From contig NW_022098021.1 of assembly GCF_002288925.2 (NCBI RefSeq), positions 7,654,383 to 7,718,382 of the forward strand: a stretch of 64,000 bases of DNA, written 5' to 3'. This DNA comes from Delphinapterus leucas. Its lineage: Eukaryota > Chordata > Mammalia > Artiodactyla > Monodontidae. Below, piece by piece: positions 36,323 through 47,365 of this stretch (the stretch's first letter is position 1; every line of letters starts with the position of its first letter). A program made the translations under genes and the position numbers. Under the pieces are notes generated by a model. The model did not search any database, had not been told where the DNA came from, and worked only from the letters and a program-made list of their open reading frames with translations.

Positions 36323-37469
36323 AAATGACTAACAGGATAAAGGAGTTTATCTTTCTTTCATTAACAAAAATATCAAGCTATAGGTGATTGCTGCATTGGT
36401 TTAGCTTATCAATGGTGTCATCAAGAGCCTTCAATCTCCATCATGTCACTTAACCATCTTTAGCAGGCTGGCTTTTTGTCTTTCAGCCCATGGCCTCATG
36501 GTCTCATAATGGCTGCTGTAGCTCCAAATATCTCACATCTCAACTGTGTTTAAAATCAGAAAGAACAACGCCATCCAGAGAAGAGGGAAAAGTGAGAAAG
36601 AAAAATGAGAGAGATAGAGAAAAAGAGACTATCTCACACTATTTTCACATTTTATGAAGGAGCAAAACATTTTCCCAGAGCTCCTCTGCTGATTTCACCT
36701 GATCTCATTGGCTAGAACTGAGTAACATGACACCCCTGAAATCAAGGGCTCTCTGCCTTGGTTTTGTTGGCAGGAAAGAAGAGAGAGAGTGTCTTAGACA
36801 ACCACAGGACCTCCACAGTTAATCATTCCTCTGTTATACCAGCTGCTTTGTTCCTGCTGGGCTGTGGGAAGGACAGTCTGTCCCCCAGAGCTTTTGTGTG
36901 AATGAATCGATAATTACAGAACTTTTATAACATGGAGATCACTGATGCCACCTCTAAGTTCTTCCCATCTGTCTTCATGCCTGATGCCTATGAGCGATAT
37001 CTACTTCTTTATGAGACAGACCTTGAAAGCCCAATATCTTCTTCTAAAGGTTGTTCAAACCCCGACTGGAACACACAAGGGTACCCATTGGAGTCCACAG
37101 CCGGTCAGCTTTGGTTGAGCCCTGCTCTCTACCGGGCCTTGTGTGGCTCCAAAGGAAGCACCCTGGCCTTCGGGTTGTACACATCTGGATGAGAAAATAA
37201 GAACAGCAGCGCATCAAGCATCAATTCCATGCTTGGCTCTCCTGGAGTCCAGAAGAGGGAGCGGTCAAATGGTCTGGCACATAGTGAGGTTCCCTTGGAG
37301 GATTTACTGAGGTCACAGTGAATGGGAAGAATTTATATGAGCCAAGGAGAGGAGGGGGCAATTCCTGACCAGAAGGCTAGCCTACAAAAAGGCTGCCGAT
37401 TGGGGTGAGCAGGATATGGGAGGGACATTCATTCTTATCCTTTCGAGATTTTTATGTTTTTCTCCTTAG
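36323..37469. other. Intron between exons B and C
   Basis: Unique sequence. The 86-codon frame at 36932-37192 lacks splice signals and any recognised domain. Confidence 0.4.
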
Positions 37470-37585
37470 AACTTGGAGGAAGCTGCCCAAAGTTGAGAAC
37501 ATGCCAAACATTAACATTACTAGTGCTGTCAACTTTCCAAATGTAAAGTATCCGCTGGAAAGTGCACGGAGACTGGGTTACTCAG
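37470..37585 (+). pseudogene. Exon C of the WDR49-like gene, frameshifted
   Basis: The acceptor is tttttctccttag and the donor is CAG|gttaca. The first part reads (R)TWRKLPKVENMPNINITS and then AVNFPNVKY, up to base 37551. From 37553 a different frame gives RWKVHGDWVTQ, which ends exactly at the donor in phase 0, as exon D requires. The two frames are joined by a shift equal to two missing bases in 'aagtatccgctgg' (37546-37558). Exon length is 116 nt, whereas 118 would keep the frame. Read without correction, the frame runs into a TGA in exon D. Confidence 0.78.
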
Positions 37586-38087
37586 GTTACACACACACAC
37601 AAAAAAAGTTTAAGTAAATGTAAGTTGTAATGTGCCAACCAACCTCTTTTCCCAGGGGTATCACACAAGCAGTCAAATAAATAACAGTATATATATTCTT
37701 TAATGAGTCCTCACTGGTCCTGAGACAACTTTATTAACCTAGCTGAAAACAAAGAAAAATAAATGTCACATGAGATACCCAGAATGGCACAAAGAATGCT
37801 AAATATCTGGTTTCTAAAAGTGAGTGAAAATAATCAATTTGAACTTCCTGGCATGTTTGGGGAGTTTCCATCCCAGGTATCCTTTGGGTCTGAAGATAGC
37901 AGATTGTTCTCCTTCCTCTGGTAGGAGTGAGGGCCAACTCAAATGACCCAAGTGTCTTAGGACCCATAATGGGACTGTAGACATGAGGGTTGTTTCCCTG
38001 AGATTTCTACTGGCCCTGAGAAGTGAAATTAGTGCTTCCCAAGTGCATAAAAAAGCAAGACATTGTCCTTTATGTTAAGACAGCCCA

Positions 38088-38590
38088 GTATAACCAGGAA
38101 AAATGAAGACATATGTCCACACAAAAACTAGTTCATGAATGTTCATAGCAAGCACTATTCATAATAGTCAAAAAGTAGAAACAATCCACATATCCATCAA
38201 CTGGTAAATAGATAAACAAGATGTGATATATCCATACAATGAAATATTATTTGACAATAAAAGGAATGAAGTAGCGATACAAGCTATAACATGAATGACA
38301 CTAAAAAGCATTATGCTAAGTGAAAAAAGCCCGTCACAAAAGACTCCAAATTATATGATTCCATTTACATGAAATGTCCAGGATACACGTAAGTCCATAG
38401 GGACAAAAAACAGATTAGCGGTTGCCTAAGGATGAGGAAATCGTGTGAGAATGGGGAATGGCTGTCAGTGGGTATGGGGTTTCTTTTCAAAGTGATGAAA
38501 ATGTTTTAAAATTGATAACGGTGATGGTGTACAACTGTGAATTTACTAAAAGCCATTAAACTGTACACTTTAAATTGAAAGAAAAAAAGA
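38088..38590 (+). mobile_element. LINE-1 ORF2 end and 3' UTR remnant
   Basis: 'gttcatagcaagcactattcataatagtc', 'tatccatacaatgaaatattat', 'gcattatgctaagtgaaaaaagcc' and 'gccattaaactgtacacttt' are typical of old L1 3' regions. Confidence 0.85.
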
Positions 38591-38751
38591 CAGTCCAGAA
38601 ACCAAATGCAGAATGAACATGCAGGAGGGAGAGCCGGGGACCTCCAGGATTGATGAGAATCCTCCACTGGGGGGGGGATAAACATCTCTTGTCTCTTTTT
38701 AAATGCATCAGGTTTAAACTAGGTAGAGAAGTTTTTTTGTTTGTTTGTTTG

Positions 38752-38948
38752 TTTTTTGTGGTACGCGGGCCTCTCGCTGTTGTGGCCTCTCCCGTTGCGG
38801 AGCACAGGCTCCGGACGCACAGGCCCAGCGGCCATGGCTCACGGGCCCAGCTGCTCCGTGGCATGTGGGATCTTCCCAGACCGGGGCACGAACCCGTGTC
38901 CCCTGCATCGGCAGGCGGACTCTCAACCACTGCACCACTAGGGAAGCC
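38752..38948 (-). mobile_element. CHR-type tRNA-derived SINE (short form)
   Basis: Reverse copy. The tail is in a TTTG-rich tract (38731-38757), the body is 'aggcccagcggccatggctc' and the head ends 'ctagggaagcc' at 38948. Flanks 'agaagttttt' and 'agaagattttt' suggest an imperfect target-site duplication. Confidence 0.93.
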
Positions 38949-39167
38949 TGAGAAGATTTTTAATAAGGAAAACTTATGCAAGACTTATGCAAGAAAGGAA
39001 AGGTAGGAAATATTATTGGGTGAATGGAAAAGAATCAAACTTATTTGCTAAGTGAAAAGGAAAATTAAAGGGGAAGAAAAATTGGACTAGGAAAATGGCA
39101 TTTGTCTAAAAGATGAAGACCAGCAAATCCTCAAACGCAAAGAGAAGAAAAGAGAATACCAGTCCCA

Positions 39168-39459
39168 GGACTTCCCTGGTGGCGCAGTAGTTAAAAATCC
39201 ACCTGCCAATGCAGGAAACACGGATTCGATCCCCGGTCCAGGAAGATCCCACATGCCGTGGAGCAACTAAGCCCATGAGCCACAACTGCTGAAGCCCGCG
39301 TGCCTAGAGCCCGTGCTCCACAACAAGAAAAGCCACCGCAATGAGAAGCCCGCGCACTGCAACGAAGAGTTGCCCCTGCTCGCCACAACTAGAGAAAGCC
39401 CACGCGCAGCAACAAAGACCCAACGTGGCAAAATTAATTAATTAAAAATTTAAAAAAAG
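39168..39459 (+). mobile_element. CHR-type tRNA-derived SINE (long form)
   Basis: The head is 'ggacttccctggtggcgcag', the B-box-like region is 'ggattcgatccccgg' and the tail is 'aaattaattaattaaaaatt'. 'agaatacca' flanks both sides and is a probable part of the target-site duplication. Confidence 0.92.
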
Positions 39460-39604
39460 AATACCACTGCTACAGTAGAAAGGAAATGGGCATTAAGAAA
39501 GCTAGATACAAAAAGAAAACGGTAATCTGACTGAATAAGCACACGTAAAATCGCCATGTAATACCATGTGTTTCTTGAAGGTGGCTGGAACCAGATTCTT
39601 TCCT

Positions 39605-39905
39605 TCAGTTTGTTTGAAGTACAATTTACCTATCATAAAATTCACCCATTTTAAGTGTACAATTAATGAGTTTTGATAAGTTTACTGAGTTGTGCAATTA
39701 TCACCATAATCTAGTTTAAGAACACTTCCATCACCCCTATAAAATCCCTCTTAACCGTACACAGTTATTTCCAATTCCTACTTCCAGCCCCAGGAAACCA
39801 CTAATCCACTCTCTGTACCTATAGATTTGCCTTTTTTGGCCATTTTCTGCAAATAAAATCATACGATGTACGACCCTTTGTGCCTGGCTTCTTCCACTTA
39901 GCCAA
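39605..39905 (-). mobile_element. LINE-1 3' UTR remnant
   Basis: 'tgaagtacaatttacctatcataaaattcacc', 'caattatcaccataatctag' and 'aaaccactaatccactctct' are landmarks of an older L1 3' region in reverse orientation. Confidence 0.7.
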
Positions 39906-40545
39906 GTGGAGCTATGCTTTCGTAGAGTGTGGACGTTATTTCCCACGGAATTACCAGTCCCCAGACCCTGCTTTCTCGGCCAGCCCGTCTTCTCTTGCTT
40001 TTTTCAGTCCTCTGTGCCTTGGAAAGTGGAAGGAACAATACTGAGATCCAGAGCCAGTGCTGACCAAGGGGTGACCACACATGGAGGGGTGGAGGGAGGA
40101 GAAAACAAAGCCGGCATGGGCCCTACAGAAACGGCGCCCAGCAGAGAAGAACCGTCTGTTGGGTAGAATTCCCCAGGGGCTCCTGTCCTTCCTTCGCGCC
40201 CTGCACCTCAGAGGGTATGTTCAGGGCCTTCCCGAGAGGTCAGCCTTGTGAGCTGCCTCTGGGGAGCCTGTTCCCATGGAGAAAAGGCAGAGGACCGTTC
40301 TGGGCTCAGTGGGTTGCTCTGGCCACTGACTCTTGGTCCCTGTGCCACACCCAGCTCCAGGAACCCACCCTCCCTCCTCTGGAGCCTCGGGTCTGTGGTT
40401 TCTGCACTCCATAAGGGTTAGGGCTATCTTCGTCTCCGCCTCTGAACTAAGCACAATGCCTGGAAGGTCTAAATGAGAAGGAATCACCCTTTGTAACTAA
40501 CATGGTGCTCTTTCAGCACTGCTGTGGCTTTATCCCATTTTTCCA
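39906..40545. other. Intronic unique sequence
   Basis: No exon or young repeat was recognised. Confidence 0.4.
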
Positions 40546-40550
40546 TCCTC

Positions 40551-40675
40551 TTTTTTGGCCTCGCCACGGGGCATGTAGGATCTTAGGGGATCTTAATTCT
40601 CTGACCAGGGATCGAACCGGCGCCCCCTGCAGTGGAAGCACCAGAGTCTTAACCACTGGACCGCCAGGGGAGTCC
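40551..40675 (-). mobile_element. tRNA-derived SINE, short variant
   Basis: 'cctcgccacggggcatgtagg', 'accagggatcgaaccggcgccccctgcagtgg' and 'taaccactggaccgccagggg' form the reverse complement of a cetartiodactyl tRNA-derived SINE with a clear B-box. 'tccatcctc' flanks both ends. Confidence 0.85.
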
Positions 40676-41306
40676 TCCGTCCTCCATCCTCATATTCTTA
40701 CTAAGGGCTTCTGCAGGGGGAGAAGGAGGCCTGAGAGAACTCCTCAAATTCCACGCAGTCTGCTTCCTTGCCCCCAAGACCGGCCCTGAACCCCACACAG
40801 GGTCCTGACAAAAGCTCTGCTTCCCCAATCCCAGCACGTCTGCTTCAGAGCCCGGCGCACCATTTCCAAAGCCAGGGGAAAAGAGGCCATTACCCTTCCC
40901 GGTACCACACTCAGCATGGCTTCCAACTGCAATCTGATTTACAGTGAAGTATACACTGTTTTCTCTGTGAAACCTCTGTGGCTATGCAGGCAGCATTCTG
41001 ATTTTCTCAGAAATATCCAAACGAGGTAGTAGAAACTTCCTCACGGTCTATCAGACAGGACACCCAGGAGTTGCTGGTTCTGGTATCAGCCTGGAGTTGG
41101 TGTAAAGGGAAGCAAGCCCCCCCGTGCTCCGTACCCACCACGCCGCCCACACAAATGTGGTTTCGCAAAGACGCACCTGTCCTGTGAACAGGGGGCTCCT
41201 TTCTCCCTCTTGAAATGTGTGTCCAAAGAACGCCTTGAATATTGTTACAAACTCTTACTTGACCTGCTGTGTGTTAATTAGCTTTTTTTTTTTTCTTCAT
41301 TTCTAG
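40676..41306. other. Intron before exon D
   Basis: Unique sequence ending in the T-rich tract that serves as the exon D acceptor. Confidence 0.4.
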
Positions 41307-41375
41307 CTGAACTACTACAATTCGATCAAAGCCGTCATTTCAAGCTCCACGCATGAGCCCCTGCTCTAGTCATAG
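41307..41375 (+). pseudogene. Exon D of the WDR49-like gene, frameshifted with weak donor
   Basis: The acceptor is a long T-rich tract ending ttcatttctag. The exon reads LNYYNSIKAVISSSTHEP up to 41360 and then, one base out of frame, ALVI plus G up to 41375. The uncorrected frame gives CTG CTC TAG, a stop at 41367-41369. A one-base loss between 41360 and 41363 explains both frames. The exon is 69 nt where 70 would leave the phase 1 end needed to form the glycine codon with exon E. The donor, ATAG|gtgctg, has GT but a poor consensus beyond it. Confidence 0.78.
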
Positions 41376-42224
41376 GTGCTGCTTAAGCTCCTCTTAAGTT
41401 TGCCATGTTCTCTCTTTGTGTGTCAGGTCCTTGGCTGTCTCCCACCTTTAGAATTTCTGCATTGCAACAGGCATCCCACGCTTTGGTAATAATTCCCAGT
41501 GCAGCTCAAAATGGGACATCCTCCCACTGCTGAGTTCTATAAGCTGCACTTTAGGCTGAAGGGGAGGCGGAGGGAGGGAGGACAGGCCTATCACAGGCTT
41601 CGCCCAGGCCGAGAGCTCGATCAATATTTGTTGAGTTGAAATAAGAGCAAAGTCCACTTCAAGCGATCTCAGGCTGTACCATCTGAGCAGCCCTAATGTG
41701 CCACATGATAGATATTAAACATACAGTGATATCGACATAAAACAGTGGTCTTCGGGCCTTTGTATAAAGTGGGATTTGGGAATTTTTTAAGACTTCAAAA
41801 GGCATGCTGGATGTAACAACTGTCGACGATGGCAGCAGGAAGACCCAGAAACTGAAGACGTTTGGATTTTCTGGAAGCTGGACTTGGATCAAGTGAATTC
41901 AGAGACAGGAGAACCCAGGTCCCAGTTCAGCCTGCCCTTTTACAGCCCCAAATGCACAGCAGTCTGGGCGCGGACTTGACCAAGCAGGTCTTGGGTCTTT
42001 GGAGCAGGGAATGTGACAAGTCTGTGCCCTTCACACGTGAGTCATTTTGTCTGGACCAGACAGAAGCTGTACATCCTGGCACTGGATGAACTCCAAGGGG
42101 TCGGTGATTCAGATTAGAACCGGGAACCAATCTCTTTACATTGGATCATTCCCTGGTCACCAGCTCATGGTCTGAAGTAGATGCAACCTCTGACTGACCC
42201 AGGGGCATTCTAACTGGAACACCT
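41376..42224. other. Intron after exon D
   Basis: No repeat or exon recognised. Confidence 0.4.
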
Positions 42225-42360
42225 AGTGCCAGGCACTGCACTAAGCTCCTTCCATGTATTCTTTTATTTAATCTCCATAATTGCCTTACGATTAGATTGC
42301 ACTACTAGCCCCATCTCACAGGGGAGTAAACTAAAGCACAAAGTAACTTGTCCTCAGGTA
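42225..42360 (-). repeat. MIR SINE, left part
   Basis: 'ctaagctccttccatgtattc' and 'atctcacaggggagtaaact' match reverse MIR. Its continuation is at 42785-42862 after an insertion. Confidence 0.65.
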
Positions 42361-42361
42361 T

Positions 42362-42780
42362 TGTTCAGGGCTTTTTTTTTTTTTTTTTTTTCCTGTATTG
42401 AAAGAAACCCAAACTCAAATTGACATAAGCAAAAAGACAATATTTTGGATGTCTTATATAACACGAGAAGGACAGGAAAGCAGCTTGGTGTCCCCCCAAG
42501 ATGGCAACGAACCCAGCCTCGCACGGCCTCGCCACCAACAGAGTCTGGCTGATACTCCAGCGCCCCAGTCCAACCACCCCTGGGAAGGTTCTCATTGGCC
42601 AGTTTGGCCCATCTTTGGGACCATAATGATCCACCTGATGGAGGAAGGGCAGGGGCAAAAAAAACCTGGCAGTGCCCATTCAAACCACGTGATTAGTGTA
42701 CGGGAAGGGGTGCTTTCCAGAAGTGGGAACAGGAAGAGGGGGATTACTGATTACAAAAAATGAAGAATGGCTACTGCCCT
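42362..42780 (-). mobile_element. Retroelement-like insertion splitting a MIR
   Basis: A T-run (42371-42391) opens a block of about 400 bp that separates the two halves of the MIR. On the minus strand it ends with 'gtttgggtttctttcaatac' followed by A residues, so it looks like an element inserted by reverse transcription. Family not recognised; no clean target-site duplication found. Confidence 0.4.
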
Positions 42781-42784
42781 GAGC

Positions 42785-42862
42785 CACGCAACTTGGAAAT
42801 GGAAAGCCAGGAGCTTGAACCCAGGTCTGCCTCCAAAGCCTGTGCTTGTAATCCCTAGACCC
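42785..42862 (-). repeat. MIR SINE, right part
   Basis: 'gccaggagcttgaacccaggtctgcctccaaagcctgtgc' is the reverse MIR 5' end and completes the copy begun at 42225. Confidence 0.65.
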
Positions 42863-42867
42863 ACAAT

Positions 42868-43005
42868 GAAGGCATCACTTAGGAGTGTGTCAGAAATGCA
42901 AAGTCTCAGCCACCTCTGGAACTACTGAATCTGTCTGCCTTTGAAAAGAGCTGAGGGTGGCTTGTGTCCATGTCAAGTCCGAGGGGCATTCTTTAATCAC
43001 GATAA
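42868..43005. repeat. MER5-like hAT remnant
   Basis: 'gcatcacttaggagtgtgtcagaaatgcaaagtctcagcc' and 'ctactgaatctg' are MER5-type landmarks. Confidence 0.5.
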
Positions 43006-43054
43006 TACTATTTTTTTGCTAATTTATTTCCCTATCTTTTCTATATTAGTCTAG

Positions 43055-43835
43055 TTTTTTAATTAAGTTTTTTTAATTGAAGTATAGTTGATTTACAAAG
43101 TTGTGTTAATTTCTGCTGTACAGCAAAGTGATTCAGTTGTACGTACATATACATTCTTTTTTATATTCTTTTCTGTTATGGTTTAGGACCTTGTTGTTTA
43201 TCCATTCTATATATAATAGCTTACATCTGCTAAACCCAATCTCCCACTCCATCCCTCCCCCAACCCCCTCCATCTTGGCAACCACAAGTCTGTTCTCTCT
43301 GTCTGAGTCTGTTTCTGTTTTGTAGATAGGTTCATTTGTGTCATATTTTAGATTTCACATATGAGTGATATCATATGGTATTTGTCTTTCTCTTTCTGAC
43401 TTACTCCACTTAGTATGATAATCTCTAGTTGCATGCATGTTGCTGCAAATGGCATTATTTCATTCTTTTTTATGGCTGAGTAGTATTCCATTGTGTATGT
43501 GTGTGTGTGTGTATATATATATACACACCAGACCTTCTTTATCCAATCATTCGTCAGTGGACATTTAGGTTGTTTCCATGTCTTGGCTATTTTAATAGTG
43601 CTGTTATGAACATAGGGGTGCCTGTATCTTTTCAAATTATAGTTTTGTCCAGATATGTGCCCAGGAGTGGGATTGCTGGATCATATGGTAGTTCTATTTT
43701 TAGTTTTCTGAGGAACCTCCATACTGTTCTCCACAGTGGCTGTACTAACTTACGTTCCCCCCAACAGTGCAGGAGGGCTCCCTCTTCTCCACACCCTCTC
43801 CAGCATTTGTTATTTGTAGACTTTTTAATAGTCTA
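43055..43835 (-). mobile_element. LINE-1 3' UTR and ORF2 end
   Basis: Starts 'ttaattgaagtatagttgattt' and passes through 'ctgctgtacagcaaagtgat', 'gtctttctctttctgactta', 'gcatgttgctgcaaatggc', 'gctgagtagtattccattgt', 'catgtcttggctattttaat' and 'tgggattgctggatcatatg'. Contains a TG/TA microsatellite at 43493-43528. Confidence 0.9.
43493..43528 (+). repeat. (GT)n(AT)n microsatellite within L1
   Basis: 'gtatgtgtgtgtgtgtgt' followed by 'atatatatatacacac'. Confidence 0.85.
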
Positions 43836-44065
43836 TTTTTATCACTGTTTTGTAATAACTTGCCACTTGAAGATCTTCTTAATTCTTCACACTTACTTTA
43901 TTAAACTTCATCCTTATTTTGTGAAGCTCTTGAGAGCATGCTGAAAAGGCCCATCCAATAATTCAACATCACCACGATCATATTTAATTTGCAAGTTGAC
44001 ACTGGTGACGATTCCTTACATGTGTTTGGCACGTACTAATTTATAAAGCATTTTCACATTTATCA

Positions 44066-44326
44066 GTGGTTCTGAGCCGTGGCTGCCCTTAGGGATCTTC
44101 TGGGGGACTTTATAAAATCTGATCACTACCTGGGTCTTGCCCTCAGAGGTTCTGACTTAATTGGTCTGGGATAAAGCCTGGGCATTAGGGCTTTTAAAAG
44201 CTCTCCCAGGGATTGTAGTATGTGGCCAAGGTTAAAAGTACTGTTCAAGGGGTGCGGTCCAGGTATTTGTATCTTTTAGACATTTCCCAGTGACTTTAAT
44301 TTGCAGCCACGGTTGAGAACCACTCA
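44066..44326. mobile_element. MER5A-like hAT-Charlie DNA transposon
   Basis: Inverted ends: 'agtggttctgagccgtggctg' at the left and 'cagccacggttgagaaccact' at the right. The centre 'cagaggttctgacttaattggtctggg' matches MER5A. Non-autonomous and ancient. Confidence 0.8.
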
Positions 44327-44334
44327 CATATATT

Positions 44335-44475
44335 TATTATTTGATCTTCATGGTAGCAGGTGAGGTATGCATGTGTGCACTCCCATTTTACAGGTGAGGA
44401 CGTGTTAAGTCTAGCGAAGTTTGCCCATCAGGTCACTTAGCTGGAAGAAGTGGAACTGGGACTTGACTCCAGTTT
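44335..44475 (-). repeat. MIR SINE fragment
   Basis: 'cactcccattttacaggtgagga', 'caggtcacttagctggaaga' and 'gtggaactgggacttgactc' match reverse MIR. Confidence 0.8.
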
Positions 44476-45605
44476 TTCTGACCCAACGCCTGTATTCTAC
44501 CTGCCATACCCTAGACTTGGCTTGGTAAAGCCCTATCCCACAGGCCCTGGGGCCTGTTTGGGGCCAGCCTCATTTCAAAAGGAGATTCTGACCCTTGAGC
44601 AGAATAAACCTCTGAACCATCATCATTCACCCTAGGGTGGTGAGAAAGTTGTAGCCGGTAGAGTCTGCTTCGATTTTCTTTGTGATCTCTGGGTGGGGTC
44701 CCTGCACATCTGGGTGGTAGCAGAAGCAGCAGCAGCCTGAGAAAAGAACAAGTGAGGAGGCCAGATACAGACACGCATGTCCACTACCCAGCCCGGCCCA
44801 GCAGACAGGAGGAGTGGAAGGCTGGGAAGACAGGGCTTGTGTGTTCATTACCCAGAGGGTAGTTATGACTTGGGTCTCTTCCTACATGAGATCTTCTCCA
44901 GGTATTTCACTTGCTGGGATGACCTTTACCTTTTTCTCTTGGCCCTCCTAACTGCCCTCACCTTTTCTCACTCTTCCTCCCAGCTCCATCCCCAGCCCCA
45001 CTCTTGGATTTTAAGGGCCTGATTTCACCAAACAGCGCATTTGTAATGAATAAGATATTTAACACCATCTTCAGCAACTCAGAAGTCGGCCACCCACGTC
45101 ACGACAGCCATTTCTTTTATGAAGCCTTTCAGCTGAGCTGCGCCCGAGCATTTCTGAGCTTTGGGAAAGCTGAAATCTTAGGGTTTTTTCCCTCCTTTCC
45201 TTTAGAATCTTGTTTCAGTGGCCACTGAACATCATGGAAAATCAGTAATGAGTCGTGTCCAAGGTCTCAGCCACCTGTGAAACACTACCTTGCTTCTTTC
45301 TTGACAGGAATCTGACAGAGGCCCCGTCCACCTCTGATTCATAGCTTTGGAACTCACATTTATCTTTCAAAGAAAGCTTCCTTTATCAATTTCTGATTCA
45401 CTGACATTTAAATCACCAAAATGTTAGAAAGGGATGTGCTGTGAGTATGCAGTTTCTTGGGAATTTTCATTAGACTTTCCTGGAACTAGGGAATTGTGGT
45501 TTTCTAGAACGGTAAAGGATAGGAATCCTAAGAAACTGAAAGTCAGCATTCAGAGACTGAAGACGCTCAGAATTCAGCGCTTGTTGTGACAGAACAAAAA
45601 TCAAT
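44476..45605. other. Intronic unique sequence
   Basis: No exon recognised. Confidence 0.4.
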
Positions 45606-45607
45606 GA

Positions 45608-45740
45608 ATCCGGAAGGAGGGTCTCTGGGTTCTAGCCCTGGCTCTGCCACTCTCAGAGCGGTGACCTCAGGCCTGTTTCCTCTCCAGTTCAATATGGAAG
45701 TTGGACACAAGGGTCTGTCCAGCTCAAATTCACAGATCCT
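45608..45740 (+). repeat. MIR SINE fragment
   Basis: 'ctctgggttctagccctggctctgccactctcaga' is a clear MIR 5' half; the rest is degraded. Confidence 0.75.
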
Positions 45741-45999
45741 CATTCTGCTGTAAGGCCCCTGTCCACCCCCTCCTTCTCACATCACAGAAAGCCCGGGACG
45801 CGACAGCTGCTGACAGCTCTGAGCCACTGTGAAGTTTCTCTAGAGACCTAGATAACGCTACTGTAGGAAGAATCACTCCACCCCAACCCCCAGTCATCAT
45901 CACTGTGCTGATAGCTTCTCTGTGTTGGGTGCTTATGATGTGTCCGGCATCGTACCAAGATGAGAATATGGGGGCGCCTATGGAGCAAAACTCCTGGAA

Positions 46000-47365
46000 G
46001 AGTTGCCTCTACTTGCCCTTCCCTATGCCTGCCCTCCCAGCCTGTCTAAAACACACTGGAACCCGGTTTTGTCCCTGCCATGCCACCAACATCCCTCCTG
46101 TCAGGGCCACCAGTGCCCCTCGTGTGGCTAAATCAGTGACCGACCCTCATCCCACTTGCTCTCTTAACACTTGAAGCCGCAGGTCACTTGGCTTCCTTCC
46201 CGTACTTCTCTCTCTTGGCTTGAGGACTCCAGCCACTCTTGGTTTCCCTTTCATCCTGCTTGTTGCTCCTTTTCTGAGGCCCTCACTTGCTCGTCTGCAT
46301 GGCGTAATGTCCATGACGTAATGCTGGAGCCCCCAGAGCTCAGTCCTTGGTCCTCTTCTCTTCCACATCTGCATCACTCGCTTGATGATGTTGTCAATTC
46401 CCAAATGCACATCTCCAGTCTGGCCCCCTCCCTGAACTTCAGTCTGGTATTTCCAGCTGCCTTGGATCTATCCCTAAAGGACTTCTCCAACTTGGGTATC
46501 TCACAGACATCAAAATGAAACCCAAACCTGAATCCAGATCTTCTCCTTCACACCGTCTTGCCCGTCTCAGCTGGCTCTAAGTCCATCCTTCCAGTTGCTC
46601 TCCCCAGAATCCAGTAGTCACCCTAGACTCCTCTTTCTTGCAACCTGTTCTGACCTGTTGGCCCTGCCTTCGTAATACACCCAGAATCTGGCCTCTTCTT
46701 CCCAGCCCCACTGCTACCATCGAGTGAGAACCACTATGGTCCCTTCCCTGGATCACTGCAAGAGCCTCGCTGCTCTCCCTGCTTCCATCCTGCCCCTGTA
46801 CTCTATTCTCTACGCATCAACCAGAGATATGCTGTAAAACGAAAAGTCAGATCTGTCCAAATCCTCCAGGGCCCTTTGTGTCAGCCCGACCCTCATGTCT
46901 CTGACTTGTCCCCCACTTCCTTCCTTCCTTCCTTCTCTCTGTGCCAGTCACACAGTTTCCTTGAATATATTTAGGATTTTTTCACTGCTTCGTCCCTGTT
47001 CCTGGAAGGTTTTCCCTGCAAATGTCTGCGTCGCTCACTCCCTCAGCCCCTTGAAGTCTTTGTTCAAATGTCATTTCTCAGTGAGTCTCCCTTGTCCACT
47101 TTATTATATATTGGAACAGCCCAGCCCCTGCCCTTGGCAGTCCCTATTTTTCTTACTGTGCTCCACCCTTGTTTAAATCCATGCACCTAATCCCCTTCTA
47201 ATATAATATCTAATTCGTCTATTCTGTTTGTTGTTGGTGATCCGCCTTCCCTCATCGGAAGGCAAGCCCCTTGAAAGCAGGGGTTTTATCTGTTTTGTTC
47301 ACTGTTTTGTCCCACACACTTAGAATAGCACATGGCACGTAAACAGGTGCTCGATAAACATTTAT
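46000..47365 (+). mobile_element. L2 LINE, long 3' portion
   Basis: About 1.3 kb follows L2 order. There is degraded ORF2 sequence around 46300-46420 (near 'tcttccacatctgcatcactcgcttgatgatg'), then 'ggcttccttcccgtacttct'-type 3' UTR, then the end 'gaaggcaagccccttgaaagcagggg' and 'acacttagaatagcacatgg' to 'aacatttatgg'. A TTCC repeat lies inside at 46917-46934. Confidence 0.75.
46917..46934 (+). repeat. (TTCC)n simple repeat
   Basis: Four and a half TTCC units within the L2. Confidence 0.85.

Noticed and set aside
36932..37192. 86-codon open frame near exon C
   Set aside because: No acceptor or donor in frame, and not part of the WD family sequence.
37586..37617. Extension of the exon C frame into 'THTQKKFK'
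   Set aside because: Follows the frameshifted reading past the donor into a CA repeat; not exon.
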